DNA of 64,000 bases, from contig NZ_JAILYJ010000001.1 in assembly GCF_019793465.1 (NCBI RefSeq), positions 186,001 through 250,000 of the forward strand. The letters are read 5' to 3'. Below, piece by piece: positions 1 through 9,918 of this stretch. The position numbers were made by a program, and so were the translations under genes. Origin of the DNA: Rhizobium croatiense (GTDB taxonomy: Bacteria; Pseudomonadota; Alphaproteobacteria; Rhizobiales; Rhizobiaceae). Under the pieces are notes generated by a model that did not search any database, was not told where the DNA came from, and saw only the letters and a program-made list of their open reading frames with translations. The first letter of the stretch is position 1, and each line of letters opens with the position of its first letter.

Positions 1-873
1 AAACCGCGCGGCGCGGCAGGCCTTGCCGAGAGTGCGACGGCGCCGCTCCTGAAGATCGAGGACGTCGTTGCGGGTTATGGGCAGCGCCAGGCCGACGGCC
101 TTCCTCTCGTACGCGCGGTCGAGCATGTGAGCCTGACAGTGGAAAAGGGGCGCAACCTCGGCATCATCGGCGAATCCGGTTGCGGCAAGTCGACGCTCGC
201 CCGCACCATTGCAGGCATTCTGCCGGCCGCAGTCGGCAAGATCGTCTTCGACGGCACGGAACTGCGCCGCAATGCGCGCGAGCGTTCACGCGATCAGCTG
301 CGCGAGATGCAGATCGTTTTCCAATATGCCGACACTGCGCTCAATCCGGCAAAATCGGTGGAGGACATCCTCGCCAGGCCTCTGGTTTTTTACCACCGCA
401 TGGATCGACAGGCGCGAAACACCAGGATCGATCAACTGCTCGACATGGTGCACCTTCCCCGCAACCTGCGCCACCGCCGGCCGGGAGAACTCTCGGGCGG
501 ACAGAAGCAGCGCGTCAACTTCGCCCGGGCGCTTGCCGCCGATCCGAAGCTGATCCTTTGCGACGAGATCACCTCGGCGCTTGACACCGTTGTCGCTGCC
601 GCCGTCATCGACCTGCTCAAGGAGTTGCAGCGCGAACTCGGCCTCTCCTACATCTTCATCAGCCACGACCTGTCGGTGGTGGAGGCGATCTGCGACGAGA
701 TCGTCGTGATGTATGGCGGCCGAAAGGTCGAGGAAATCACCCCTTCACGCGTGAAGGCGCCACAGCATCCCTATTCGCAACTGCTCTTCTCCTCCGTGCC
801 GACGCTCGACCCGGCCTGGCTCGACGGGCTCAGGCAGGATCCGGAACTCGTGCGGGCCTATTGCCGGCACTGA
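1..873 (+). CDS. Peptide-type ABC transporter ATP-binding protein, 3' part (5' end outside window)
   Basis: The reading frame is open from the first base, so the start lies upstream; the first in-window ATG at 127 falls inside the nucleotide-binding domain. Visible motifs are Walker A (GESGCGKST), the signature LSGGQKQR and Walker B (LILCDEITSAL), followed by the HPYSQLLFSSVP tail typical of dipeptide/oligopeptide (DppD/DppF, OppD/OppF) ATPases. It would sit on the inner face of the membrane and drive import with permeases located upstream. The low-complexity linker before the domain would suit the second half of a fused tandem ATPase, but that cannot be seen here. The family is secure; the substrate is unknown. 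Confidence 0.9.
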   Translation, partial: KPRGAAGLAESATAPLLKIEDVVAGYGQRQADGLPLVRAVEHVSLTVEKGRNLGIIGESGCGKSTLARTIAGILPAAVGKIVFDGTELRRNARERSRDQLREMQIVFQYADTALNPAKSVEDILARPLVFYHRMDRQARNTRIDQLLDMVHLPRNLRHRRPGELSGGQKQRVNFARALAADPKLILCDEITSALDTVVAAAVIDLLKELQRELGLSYIFISHDLSVVEAICDEIVVMYGGRKVEEITPSRVKAPQHPYSQLLFSSVPTLDPAWLDGLRQDPELVRAYCRH

Positions 874-1217
874 GTACCGGTTCCACTTGCGAAATTTCTT
901 GGCTCGGATTTGCCTCAAGAATTTTGCAGTCGTTCTATGCGTTACTGATCTGCCTACCTCGAAGCCATAAGCGAGGCGCTTGCCCGATCAAGCGCGCACC
1001 GGGTCGGGTCGTGCTGGAAAGCCGCGACCCCACAGCAGATCAGCAGCAAGTGGCAGCCAACATGGCTCCGGAAGGCAAGGATGAGATTTTGTCGCAAGTC
1101 CTTCCCACCAATAGGAAGCTCTTAGTTATAGGGGGAACAACCTGCGACAGAGAGAACGCTATCCACCCAGCACTGACGAGGGACGCGAAACCACTATGCC
1201 ATTTTGCTGAAACAGCT
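874..1217. other. Intergenic region without a supported gene
   Basis: This stretch lies between the end of the ABC ATPase and the end of the convergent Lrp-type gene. A plus-strand open frame crosses it (861-1715), but most of that frame is the shadow of the regulator on the other strand and the rest resembles no protein I know. A small inverted repeat, GCGCTTG at 976-982 and CAAGCGC at 989-995, is present without a following T-run. I see no RNA gene. Confidence 0.5.
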
Positions 1218-1694
1218 CTAATGCGGAAACAGCGTGGTCAGCGGCATGTGGGCTTTGATGATCGGCGATTTCAGGACGACGAAGCTGAAATATTTGTCGA
1301 TGCCGACATCCATATCGGTGAGGCGCTCCATGATCGTCTGGTATTCGTCGATGCCGGCGGTGACGAATTTCAAGAGATAATCATAGCCGCCGGAAACCAG
1401 ATGGCATTCGATCACCTGATCAACCTTCTCGATCGCCGCGAGGAAACGGGCGAAGTCGATTTGCCGATGGTTTTTCAGCGTAATCTCGGTGAACACGGTG
1501 AGCGTCTGACCGAGCTTGCTGACATTGATCTGAGCCGAATAGCCTTCGATATAGCCTTCGGATTGCAGCTTCTTCACCCGCATCAGGCAGGGGCTCGGCG
1601 ACAGGTTGACCAGTTCGGCGAGTTCCACATTGGTGACGCGGCCATTCTTCTGCAGTTCGTAGAGGATTTTTATGTCGATCCGATCGAGTTTCAT
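1218..1694 (-). CDS. Lrp/AsnC family transcriptional regulator
   Basis: The protein of about 158 residues begins MKLDRIDIKILYELQKNGR, the canonical N-terminal winged helix of Lrp/AsnC proteins, and continues with an RAM (amino-acid-binding) domain containing ECHLVSGGYDYLLK. I chose the ATG at 1694; the longer version from 1724 only adds a basic tail outside the conserved family. The region upstream (1695-1925) separates it from the divergent FAD oxidoreductase, which is therefore its most likely target, as Lrp-type regulators commonly control a neighbouring amino-acid catabolic gene. The effector amino acid cannot be read from the sequence. Confidence 0.93.
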   Translation of the reverse strand: MKLDRIDIKILYELQKNGRVTNVELAELVNLSPSPCLMRVKKLQSEGYIEGYSAQINVSKLGQTLTVFTEITLKNHRQIDFARFLAAIEKVDQVIECHLVSGGYDYLLKFVTAGIDEYQTIMERLTDMDVGIDKYFSFVVLKSPIIKAHMPLTTLFPH

Positions 1695-1925
1695 CACGCG
1701 CCTTCGTGTGCTTGAGATCGCCAACGACGCAGCAGATTATGCTGCGGCTTTCCAACACCGAGCTTAACATATACCAAGGCGGTGTCGATCAGATTGCGGG
1801 GCATCGCGAAGCACAAATGGCTGCCGGGCACCCCGCAAGACAGAATCTTCTGCTGCCGCCGGTCGATCTCCGGCAAAGGCGCGGCTGCGGATCCGTTAGA
1901 CTAGCCCTGAACCGGAGACCATGCC

Positions 1926-3251
1926 ATGCCCGCACCGCTCACGCGCGTCGACACCACATCACAGCTACCTGCTGCCGCCGATGCGGTGGTGATCGGCGGC
2001 GGCATCGTCGGCGTTTTCGCAGCCTATTACCTCGCCCGGCGCGGATTGAGGGTCGCCCTGGTCGAGAAGGGCCTGATCGGGGCGGAACAATCGAGCCGCA
2101 ACTGGGGCTGGTGCCGGCAGCAGAACCGCGACGCCCGGGAATTGCCGATGTCGACGAAGAGCCTCGATCTGTGGGAGCAATTCGCGACCGAAACCGGGGA
2201 GGACACCGGCTTCCGCCGCTGCGGTCTGTTCTATCTCAGCAACAGCGACGAGGAGCTCTCCGGTTGGGCCCGCTGGGGCGAGTTCGCACGGTCGGTCGGC
2301 GTCACGACGCATATGCTGAGCAGCGCCGAGGCAACCGAACGCGGGCGCGCGACCGGCGCCGCGTGGAAGGGCGGGGTGTTTTCACCGACCGACGGCACCG
2401 CCGACCCGGCAAATGCCGCGCCGGCCGTCGCGCGCGCGATCGTCAAGCTCGGCGGCACGGTGCATCAATCCTGTGCGGCCCGCGGCGTTGACATCGAAGG
2501 CGGCAGGCTTGCGGGCGTCGTCACCGAGCATGGCACGATCCGGACAAAGGTCGCGATCCTGGCGGGTGGCGCCTGGGCTTCCTCCTTCTGCCGGCAGCTT
2601 GGCATTCGTTTCCCACAAGCCTCGATCCGTTCGTCGATCCTTTCTGTGTCACCAGGTGCGAGCGGCCTGCCGGATGCGCTGCATACATCGGCGGTTTCCG
2701 TGACGCGTCGCGGCGATGGCGGTTACACTTTGGCGATCAGCGGCCGCGGCCGCATCGATCCCACTGCACAGCAGTTCCGTTTCGCGCCCCAATTCCTGCC
2801 GATGTTCGCCCGGCGCTGGCGGAGCCTCGCGCCCGGCGGATTGGAGGGAATTCGTTCCGGCCATGAATCCCTGGCGCGCTGGCGGCTCGACAGCCAGACG
2901 CCGATGGAGCGCATGCGCATCCTCGACCCGGCGGTCGACGCGGCCACCATTGCCCTGACACATGCGCGGGCGCTCGAGCTTCTGCCTGCCTTGAAGGATA
3001 CCGGCATCAGTGCAGCCTGGGCGGGTTATATCGACAGCACGCCCGACGGCGTGCCTGGGATCGGTGCGATCGCAACCCTCCCCGGCTTCATCCTCGCTGC
3101 GGGCTTCAGCGGTCATGGCTTCGGCATCGGGCCCGGCGCCGGTCATCTGATTGCCGACATCGTCACCGGCGATGAGCCGATCGTCGATCCGCGGCCCTAC
3201 CATCCCAGCCGCTTCGCGGCGTCCGCCTGGGGCAAAGTCGCCGATTTCTAA
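1926..3251 (+). CDS. FAD-dependent amine/amino-acid oxidoreductase (DAO family)
   Basis: The 441-residue protein carries an N-terminal Rossmann dinucleotide fold (VVIGGGIVGVFAAYYLARRG, residues about 21-40) and the C-terminal DAO-type closing segment with GFSGHGFGIGPGAGHLIAD, which binds the FAD. SSRNWGWCRQQNRD near residue 55 is characteristic of a D-amino-acid-dehydrogenase-like group common in rhizobia. It probably oxidises an amino acid or N-methylated amine in the cytoplasm. It stands alone, divergent from the Lrp-type regulator, and converges on the chemoreceptor gene. The substrate is unknown. Confidence 0.9.
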   Translation: MPAPLTRVDTTSQLPAAADAVVIGGGIVGVFAAYYLARRGLRVALVEKGLIGAEQSSRNWGWCRQQNRDARELPMSTKSLDLWEQFATETGEDTGFRRCGLFYLSNSDEELSGWARWGEFARSVGVTTHMLSSAEATERGRATGAAWKGGVFSPTDGTADPANAAPAVARAIVKLGGTVHQSCAARGVDIEGGRLAGVVTEHGTIRTKVAILAGGAWASSFCRQLGIRFPQASIRSSILSVSPGASGLPDALHTSAVSVTRRGDGGYTLAISGRGRIDPTAQQFRFAPQFLPMFARRWRSLAPGGLEGIRSGHESLARWRLDSQTPMERMRILDPAVDAATIALTHARALELLPALKDTGISAAWAGYIDSTPDGVPGIGAIATLPGFILAAGFSGHGFGIGPGAGHLIADIVTGDEPIVDPRPYHPSRFAASAWGKVADF

Positions 3252-3286
3252 AGAGGCACGCCCCAGGGGAAAGACATAGACGCCGT

Positions 3287-5827
3287 TTAGGAGGCCAGGG
3301 CGATCCGCTGGTTGTCGGCCGTTGACGCCCTGCGGCTGTCAGCGGTCTGAAAGCGGGAGATGCGCTCGTTCAGCAGTTCCACCTGCTGCCGCAACCGGTG
3401 AATTTCGGCGGTGTTTTCCTCGACCATGGCGGCATTATGCTGGGTGATATGCTCGATGTCACGAACGGCGTTGTTGACCTCGTCGATCCCCTTGTACTGG
3501 GTGCTCGTGGCCGTCGAAATGACCTGCACCAGCCCGTTGATCGAGGTGAAGTGCTCCATGATCGCCGCCAGCGCCTCGCCGGTCTCCTCGACGAGCGTGA
3601 CGCCGGTGCCGACCTGCGATGCGCTGTTGGAGATAAGACCCTTGATCTCGCGCGCAGCGGTGGCGCAACGCTGTGCGAGCTCGCGCACCTCCTGTGCGAC
3701 AACGGCAAAGCCCCTGCCCGCCTCTCCAGCCCGCGCCGCCTCGACGCCGGCATTGAGTGCGAGAAGATTGGTCTGGAAGGCGATCTCGTCGATCACGCCG
3801 ATGATGCTGGTGACCTTGTCCGACGACCGGTTGATGGCGTCCATGGCGTCGACCGCCTTGGCGACGACGGCCGCTGAATGCTCCGCCTGCCGGTGCGCCT
3901 CGGCGACGGAAACCGATGTCTGGCGCGCATTCTCCGCCGTCGTACGGACGCTGGCGGTCAGCTCGCCGAGCACGCGCGAACTGTCTTCGAGAGCGGCCGC
4001 CTGCTGTTCCGTGCGCCGCGCCAGGTCGTCGGCCGCGCCCGAAAGATTGGTGCTGCCCTCGGCGATTTCATAGGTGGTGTTGCGGACCTCGGCGAGGGTG
4101 CGGCGCAACGCATCGATCGCCTGGTTGTAGGTCCTGGCCATCGCGACATAATCGGCGGCCAGCTCTTCGCTCATCACGGCAGCGAGGTTGCCGTCGGCGA
4201 GTTTGCCGAGCATGTCGGAGAGGGCGTCCAGGGCCTCGCTCTGCTCGGCTTCGATGCGTGCCTGCTCGGCTGCGCGGCTGGCCTGTTCCTGTTCGTCCCG
4301 CGCCCTGTTCGCTTCAGCGACCTCTTCGAGCCTCGTCTTTTCGAGCGCTTGGTCGCGGAAGACCGTCACGGAGCGGATCATATCGCCGATTTCATCGCCG
4401 CGCTTGCCATCGCCGATCGGAACGTTGAGATCGCCGGCGGCAAGTCTCGTCATCGTCTGGGTGATCCGCTTCAGCGGTCCGCGCAGCGTCTCGATCAGCA
4501 TCAGTCCGCCGATGATGGCAAGCACCGTGCCGGCAATCATGGCCGAGAGCGACATGGTGGCCGAGCGCTGGCTGATTTCCTTGCCGCTCTCCTGCGCCGT
4601 GCTGACGAACTGTTCGAGCGTGTGGCTAGCGGCCGCCACCAGCTCGGTCGCTGCCTGCTTGTTGCCCTGCCATTGATCCGCGATCGATATCAGTGCCGAG
4701 GTCCCCTTTTCGATCAAGGCAAGGGAAGGCTCGATCTTCTTGGCAAGATCCTTCAAAGCGGCGTTCTTGCCGCTCAAGGGCTCGAGCTTTGCAGCGCTTT
4801 CGCGCAAGGCCTTCAGATCCACCAGAACCGCATCGCGCGATTCGGCATCGACCCGCCTGTTCAGTTCGCTCAGGTGCAGTCGCAGATCGTCGATCGATTT
4901 GAACGCGGCATTGACGATCGCCACCATCGAGCGAAGCGTTGCTATGCTCGCATCCATGCCGGCAAAGCGCTCGATCGCTGTATCCGCATTGCCGGAAGCA
5001 AGCTTTGCAAACTGCTCCTCGAAACGCTGCAGATCCTGGTCGACGGGAGCATAACCGTCGAGCGACAGATTGACGCTGTCCTTCGCCATCGCGGCAAGCT
5101 TGTCCAGAACCGGCTTCAGCGGGGCGATCTGGCTTTTCGCCTTGTCGGAGCCAAGCGCCTCACCCTCGCCGACTTCCTTGACGAGCGGCGGCAGAAGGCT
5201 GCCGATGGCCTGGGCAAGCTTCTGAGGGTCGGCTGCGGCTGCGGTCGCCTTGCGCAATTTCGCAATGCGTCCCGCGAGATTTTTGTAGGCCGAGGCGTCG
5301 AGAAGAAGCGCCCGGACGAAGGCCTCCTTGCCGTTGGCCTGGTCCTGAAGCACGTCGAGCTGCTTGCGGGCGGTCTGGCTTTCCTTGAAAAGTTGCGCCA
5401 CCGCCCCCTCGATCGCCAGTTCGGTATTGGCACGCTCCTGCGCTACCGCCCAGAGAGTGTCGGCACCGCCCTGCATCTTGCCGCCGAGTTCGCGCACGTC
5501 AGAAATCTGCTGTTTCTGGGCGGGATCGATCAACATGGCATCGAGTGTCGCCGCACCATTCTGCTGATCGGCGATGCTGGCGACCAGCCGATCGCGCGTG
5601 GCCGGTGTCGGAAGGTCGGTAAAGGCGGTCAGCGAGGATCGCAGCTGCTGAAAACTGGAAAGCGTATCGATCGTCTGCCGGGTCAGGGTCATCTGGCCAT
5701 TCAGCGTACCAGCCGTGAAATAACCGAACAGGCCGATGCCCGCGATGAGGATGACGAGAGGCACCACGAAGAACAGGACCTTCGTCACGATCCGCATACG
5801 CTGCAACAGACGATCAATCAACGACAT
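3287..5827 (-). CDS. Methyl-accepting chemotaxis protein with a large periplasmic domain
   Basis: The 846-residue protein has a transmembrane segment near residues 16-36, a sensor region of about 390 residues that is almost wholly helical, a second transmembrane segment near 425-447, a HAMP domain, and a C-terminal signalling coiled coil. The signalling tip IAFQTNLLALNAGVEAARAG is intact. The sensor looks like a helical-bundle type with extended heptad patterns rather than a Cache domain. No pentapeptide for CheR tethering is visible at the end (RIALAS). It stands alone and its ligand is unknown; nearby amino-acid catabolic genes make an amino acid or betaine attractant plausible. Confidence 0.93.
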   Translation of the reverse strand: MSLIDRLLQRMRIVTKVLFFVVPLVILIAGIGLFGYFTAGTLNGQMTLTRQTIDTLSSFQQLRSSLTAFTDLPTPATRDRLVASIADQQNGAATLDAMLIDPAQKQQISDVRELGGKMQGGADTLWAVAQERANTELAIEGAVAQLFKESQTARKQLDVLQDQANGKEAFVRALLLDASAYKNLAGRIAKLRKATAAAADPQKLAQAIGSLLPPLVKEVGEGEALGSDKAKSQIAPLKPVLDKLAAMAKDSVNLSLDGYAPVDQDLQRFEEQFAKLASGNADTAIERFAGMDASIATLRSMVAIVNAAFKSIDDLRLHLSELNRRVDAESRDAVLVDLKALRESAAKLEPLSGKNAALKDLAKKIEPSLALIEKGTSALISIADQWQGNKQAATELVAAASHTLEQFVSTAQESGKEISQRSATMSLSAMIAGTVLAIIGGLMLIETLRGPLKRITQTMTRLAAGDLNVPIGDGKRGDEIGDMIRSVTVFRDQALEKTRLEEVAEANRARDEQEQASRAAEQARIEAEQSEALDALSDMLGKLADGNLAAVMSEELAADYVAMARTYNQAIDALRRTLAEVRNTTYEIAEGSTNLSGAADDLARRTEQQAAALEDSSRVLGELTASVRTTAENARQTSVSVAEAHRQAEHSAAVVAKAVDAMDAINRSSDKVTSIIGVIDEIAFQTNLLALNAGVEAARAGEAGRGFAVVAQEVRELAQRCATAAREIKGLISNSASQVGTGVTLVEETGEALAAIMEHFTSINGLVQVISTATSTQYKGIDEVNNAVRDIEHITQHNAAMVEENTAEIHRLRQQVELLNERISRFQTADSRRASTADNQRIALAS

Positions 5828-6064
5828 GAAAGGGTGGCCCCCGCCCAGGAAATTCGGCTCTTAACTCCGGCGCCCACCATGTAACGGCACGCTTATATGC
5901 GAATAGACCCGTTCCAGTCGGCGGCTGCGCCCGAGGCCATCACGATAGGCATAACTATTAAAAGAATGGTCAATGGTGTCGAGTTTGTTCGCGAGGATGA
6001 CCGAAGGCATATTTTTTCTGCCTCTTCTGCCCCGATTTGCTGGCAACCTCGCCCTTTCCTCGAC

Positions 6065-6151
6065 GTCATCCTCGGCCTTGTGCCGAGGATCTGCTGCCCT
6101 ATCGACGGATAGCAGATGCTCGGGACAAGCCTGGACAAGCCCGAGCATGAC
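6065..6151. repeat. Palindromic intergenic repeat element (rhizobial mosaic-element type)
   Basis: Within the 383-base gap between the chemoreceptor start and the putA stop is a compact, nested palindrome. GTCAT at 6065-6069 pairs with ATGAC at 6146-6150. Inside are a perfect hairpin at 6068-6090 (arms ATCCTCGGC/GCCGAGGAT) and another at 6116-6148 (arms ATGCTCGGG/CCCGAGCAT). GATCTGCT and AGCAGAT form a middle stem. The result is a cloverleaf-like fold. The sequence resembles short dispersed palindromes common in Rhizobium and Sinorhizobium genomes (RIME-like); no second copy lies in this window. The rest of the gap shows nothing else. Confidence 0.7.
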
Positions 6152-6210
6152 GAAAGAGGGCTCTGTCAGCGGTCTTGAAGGCGGACTTTTGACGCCCTCG
6201 TCGGTTTCGG

Positions 6211-9200
6211 TCAGCCGATCGCCATCAGGCTGGCATTGCCGCCGGCAGCGGCGGTATTGATCGAGGTCGAGACCTCTTCCAGCAGCCAGTTCAGGCAATA
6301 GGCCTCAGGATCGCTGGCAAGTTCTTCGCTCGTGGCGGCCTGAACCAGGAGAAGCGGACCGGGCAAAGCCGCAATCCTATTGTTGACCGCTTGGACCCTG
6401 TCGCGATCCCCCTCGACGAGCGCGCCCGAGAAAGGCCCGTCTTTTTCCCAGTCCGAGGTCCAGGAAATGCGGCTGGCGACCGCCGCCGGAAGATCGGCGA
6501 GCAGCGATTTCGAGAGGGAACCGGCATCCACCGCGACATGATTGCCCGTTGCAAGGGCTGCGGCGATCTGGCGGTAGAGCCCGCTCTCCGTCTGCGGCAC
6601 GAGCAGAATGCGGCCGCGCGGATGCAGCGCGTAAAGATTGCGCTCGCCGACCGGCCCGGTGAGCTCGCGTTCGAGCCCAAGTGCCGAGCGGCCGGCATAG
6701 CCGCGCGCCGCCTCCCCTTCGCCCGACAGGCCCTTCTTGTCGAGCCAGACGATGTAATCGCGAAGGGCAAGGTCCGTATGAACCGAATCCTGCTGCGGCG
6801 GCACCGGGGCGCGCTGCACCAGGCGGCCGATATAGAGCGGACCGCCTGCCTTCGGACCCGTTCCCGACAGGCCGCGGCCGCCGAACGGCTGGACGCCGAC
6901 GACGGCGCCGATGATGTTGCGGTTGACGTAGAGGTTGCCGGCCTTGATGCGGCTCGTCACATGCGCGATGGTTTCGTCAAGCCGCGTGTGAAGTCCGAAT
7001 GTGAGGCCGTAGCCCGAGGCATTGATGTCGTCGATCAGGCGGTCGAGCCCGTTTCTCTTGAAGCGGTAGACATGCAGGACCGGTCCGAAGACCTCCTTTG
7101 TCAGATCCGACAGCGACTTGATCTCGATGATCGTCGGCGGAACGAAAGTGCCCGCCGCAGCACTTGCGGGCAGCGCCAGCTGCTCCACCTTGCAGCCGGA
7201 GCCGCGCATCTGCTCGATATGCTGGTCGATCTCGGCCTTGGCGCCGTCGTTGATGACGGGGCCGACATCGACGCTCAGGCGATCGGTCCGGCCGACCGTC
7301 AGTTCACGGAAGGCGCCCTTCAACATGGCAAGCGTCCTGTCGGCGACATCGTCCTGAAGGCACAGGACCCTGAGCGCCGAGCAGCGCTGGCCGGCGCTGT
7401 CGAAAGCGGAGGCAATGACGTCGGCCACGACCTGCTCGGCCAATGCCGAGGAATCGACGATCATGCCGTTCTGACCGCCGGTTTCGGCGATCAGCGGGAT
7501 CGGTTTGCCGCTCGACGACAGCCGTTCGGCCAGCTGCGCCTGGATCATGCGGGCGACCTCGGTCGAGCCGGTAAACATGACGCCAGCGGTTTCAGGAGCC
7601 CCGACCATGCCGGCGCCGAGCCGGCCGCTGCCGGGCACGAATTGCAGAGCGCCGACCGGCACGCCCGCCTCGTGGAGAATCTTGACGCTCTCCGAGGCGA
7701 TGATCGGCGTCACGCCGGCGGGCTTGGCCAGCACGGGATTGCCGGCCACGAGGGCGGCGGCCACCTGTCCGGTGAAGATCGCCAGCGGGAAATTCCACGG
7801 GCTGATACAGACGATGGGCCCAAGCGGCGCGTGGGACGGCCCGAGGGTCTTGCGCGCCTGTTCGGCGTAATAGCGCAGGAAGTCGATCGCCTCACGCACT
7901 TCGCCGACGGCGTTGGCCGCCGATTTGCCGGCCTCGCGCATGACGATGCCCATCAGCGTCTTGATGCGGGCCTGCATGATGTCGGCCGCCCGCTCCAGGC
8001 AGGCCGCCCGCTCGGCCGGCGGCACGGCCGCCCATTGCGGTGCATAGGCGGCCGCCATCGCAACGATACGGGCCGCCTCCTCGACCTTCAGTTCGGTGAC
8101 CGTGCCGACGACGTCGCGGCGATCGGCGGGATTAAGAACGTCGCGCGTCACCCCATCGGTGGAACCGTCGGCGAGGATCGGAAGCGCATGCCACGGGCTC
8201 GCGGCCGTGGAGGCGAGCGCCTGCGCCAGATCCGTCAGCGTCGCCTCGTTCGAGAGATCGAGCCCGTCCGAATTGGCGCGAGCATGGCCGTAGATCGCCT
8301 TCGGCGCAGCGATTTGCACATGAGGAGCGCCGACGACAGGCATGGCCGCAACGGTCTCGGCGGGATCGGCGATCAGCGCCTCGACCGAAACGTTCGGATC
8401 GGAGATGCGGTGCACGAAGGAGGAGTTGGCGCCGTTCTCGAGGAGGCGGCGCACCAGATAGGCGAGCAACGTCTCGTGGGTTCCGACTGGCGCATAGATG
8501 CGGCAGGGGCGGTCGAGCTTTTCCTTGCCGACGACCTCGTCATAGAGCGGTTCGCCCATGCCGTGCAGGCACTGGAACTCGTATTTGCCGACCGCGAAAT
8601 CGGGACCGGCGAGATGATAGATCGCCGCCAGCGTCTGCGCATTGTGGGTCGCGAACTGCGGGAAAACCGCATCCGGCGCACCGAGCAGCTTGCGCGCGCA
8701 GGCGATATAGGCGACGTCGGTGTAGATCTTGCGGGTATAAACGGGATAGTCATCGAGGCCATCCAGCTGGGCGCGCTTGATTTCCGCATCCCAATAGGCG
8801 CCCTTGACGAGACGGACCATCATCCGGCGCCCGGACCGGCGGGCGAGATCGATAATGTAATCGAGCACGAAGGGGCAGCGCTTGCCATAGGCCTGCACGA
8901 CGAAGCCAAGCCCGTTCCATCCGGCAAGCTCCGGCGCGAAGCAGAGCTCCTCGAGCAGATCGAGCGAAAGCTCCAGCCGATCGGCCTCCTCGGCATCGAT
9001 GTTGAGGCCGATATCATGGGTCTTGGCGAGCACGGCGAGCGCCTTGACCTTGGGCAGCAATTCTCCCATTACGCGACCGGCCTGCGCCCTGACATAGCGG
9101 GGGTGCAGCGCCGAAAGCTTGATCGAAATGCCAGGGCCGTCATAGATGCCGCGTCCGTTCGAGGCCTTGCCGATGGCGTGGATCGCCTTTTCATAATCCT

Positions 9201-9918
9201 TGAAATAACGCTCGGCGTCGGCGGCCGTCGTCGCGGCCTCGCCGAGCATGTCGTAGGAATAGCGGAAGCCGCGCGCTTCGAGCGGCCGGGCGCGCTTCAG
9301 CGCCTCCTCGATCGTCTCGCCGGTGACGAACTGCTCGCCCATCATGCGCATCGCCATGTCGACGCCGCGGCGGATGACCGGTTCGCCGGCCCGCGCGATC
9401 AGCCGCGTCAGCGCTGCCGACAGGCTGCGGGCGTTGACCGTCGACGTCAGCTTGCCGGTGACGACGAGGCCCCAGGTGGCGGCGTTGACGAACATCGATT
9501 TGCCGCCGCCGATATGGGAGGTCCAGTTGCCCTCGGCGATCTTGTCGCGGATCAGCGCGTCGCGGGTGTCGGTATCGGGAATGCGCAACAGCGCTTCGGC
9601 AAGGCACATCAGCGCCACGCCTTCCTGGCTGGAAAGCGAATATTCCTGCACCAGCCCTTCGACGCCGGTGCCCTTGTGCTTGGCGCGCAAGGCTTCGATC
9701 AGCGTGCGAGCGGTGCTGCGGATGTCATAACGTTTCGCCTCGGAAACGCGCGCGGCCGCAACGAGGGGCGGCAGGCATTCGGTTTCCGGACGGCGATAGG
9801 CTGCCGTGATCGCCTGGCGAAGTTCCGATTGGGGCCGGATCGGCGGCGCAAAAGCGGCGAACGGCGCGCCGCCGGCAGGTTCTTTGGAGGATGCGGGGTC
9901 GGTCGCTGCGTTCAACAT
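6211..9918 (-). CDS. putA: Bifunctional proline dehydrogenase / pyrroline-5-carboxylate dehydrogenase
   Basis: PutA oxidises L-proline to glutamate using FAD (proline dehydrogenase) and then NAD+ (P5C dehydrogenase). The 1235-residue protein has the PRODH barrel roughly at residues 150-490, with VRLVKGAYWDAEI, and the aldehyde dehydrogenase domain at about 590-1050, with SPWNFPLAIFTGQ, the catalytic-glutamate region LIAETGGQN and the cysteine in GQRCSALRVL. A C-terminal domain follows. It lacks the N-terminal ribbon-helix-helix DNA-binding domain of enterobacterial PutA, which agrees with control by a separate PutR. It is the natural sink for proline released from proline betaine by the island downstream. 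Confidence 0.97.
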   Translation of the reverse strand: MLNAATDPASSKEPAGGAPFAAFAPPIRPQSELRQAITAAYRRPETECLPPLVAAARVSEAKRYDIRSTARTLIEALRAKHKGTGVEGLVQEYSLSSQEGVALMCLAEALLRIPDTDTRDALIRDKIAEGNWTSHIGGGKSMFVNAATWGLVVTGKLTSTVNARSLSAALTRLIARAGEPVIRRGVDMAMRMMGEQFVTGETIEEALKRARPLEARGFRYSYDMLGEAATTAADAERYFKDYEKAIHAIGKASNGRGIYDGPGISIKLSALHPRYVRAQAGRVMGELLPKVKALAVLAKTHDIGLNIDAEEADRLELSLDLLEELCFAPELAGWNGLGFVVQAYGKRCPFVLDYIIDLARRSGRRMMVRLVKGAYWDAEIKRAQLDGLDDYPVYTRKIYTDVAYIACARKLLGAPDAVFPQFATHNAQTLAAIYHLAGPDFAVGKYEFQCLHGMGEPLYDEVVGKEKLDRPCRIYAPVGTHETLLAYLVRRLLENGANSSFVHRISDPNVSVEALIADPAETVAAMPVVGAPHVQIAAPKAIYGHARANSDGLDLSNEATLTDLAQALASTAASPWHALPILADGSTDGVTRDVLNPADRRDVVGTVTELKVEEAARIVAMAAAYAPQWAAVPPAERAACLERAADIMQARIKTLMGIVMREAGKSAANAVGEVREAIDFLRYYAEQARKTLGPSHAPLGPIVCISPWNFPLAIFTGQVAAALVAGNPVLAKPAGVTPIIASESVKILHEAGVPVGALQFVPGSGRLGAGMVGAPETAGVMFTGSTEVARMIQAQLAERLSSSGKPIPLIAETGGQNGMIVDSSALAEQVVADVIASAFDSAGQRCSALRVLCLQDDVADRTLAMLKGAFRELTVGRTDRLSVDVGPVINDGAKAEIDQHIEQMRGSGCKVEQLALPASAAAGTFVPPTIIEIKSLSDLTKEVFGPVLHVYRFKRNGLDRLIDDINASGYGLTFGLHTRLDETIAHVTSRIKAGNLYVNRNIIGAVVGVQPFGGRGLSGTGPKAGGPLYIGRLVQRAPVPPQQDSVHTDLALRDYIVWLDKKGLSGEGEAARGYAGRSALGLERELTGPVGERNLYALHPRGRILLVPQTESGLYRQIAAALATGNHVAVDAGSLSKSLLADLPAAVASRISWTSDWEKDGPFSGALVEGDRDRVQAVNNRIAALPGPLLLVQAATSEELASDPEAYCLNWLLEEVSTSINTAAAGGNASLMAIG

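Noticed and set aside
861..1715. A 284-codon plus-strand frame over the Lrp gene
   Set aside because: The second half is antisense to a clear Lrp/AsnC gene, and the first half has no coding features.
3878..5884. A 668-codon open frame antisense to the chemoreceptor
   Set aside because: It is a GC-bias shadow; the minus strand has a full receptor with an intact signalling tip.
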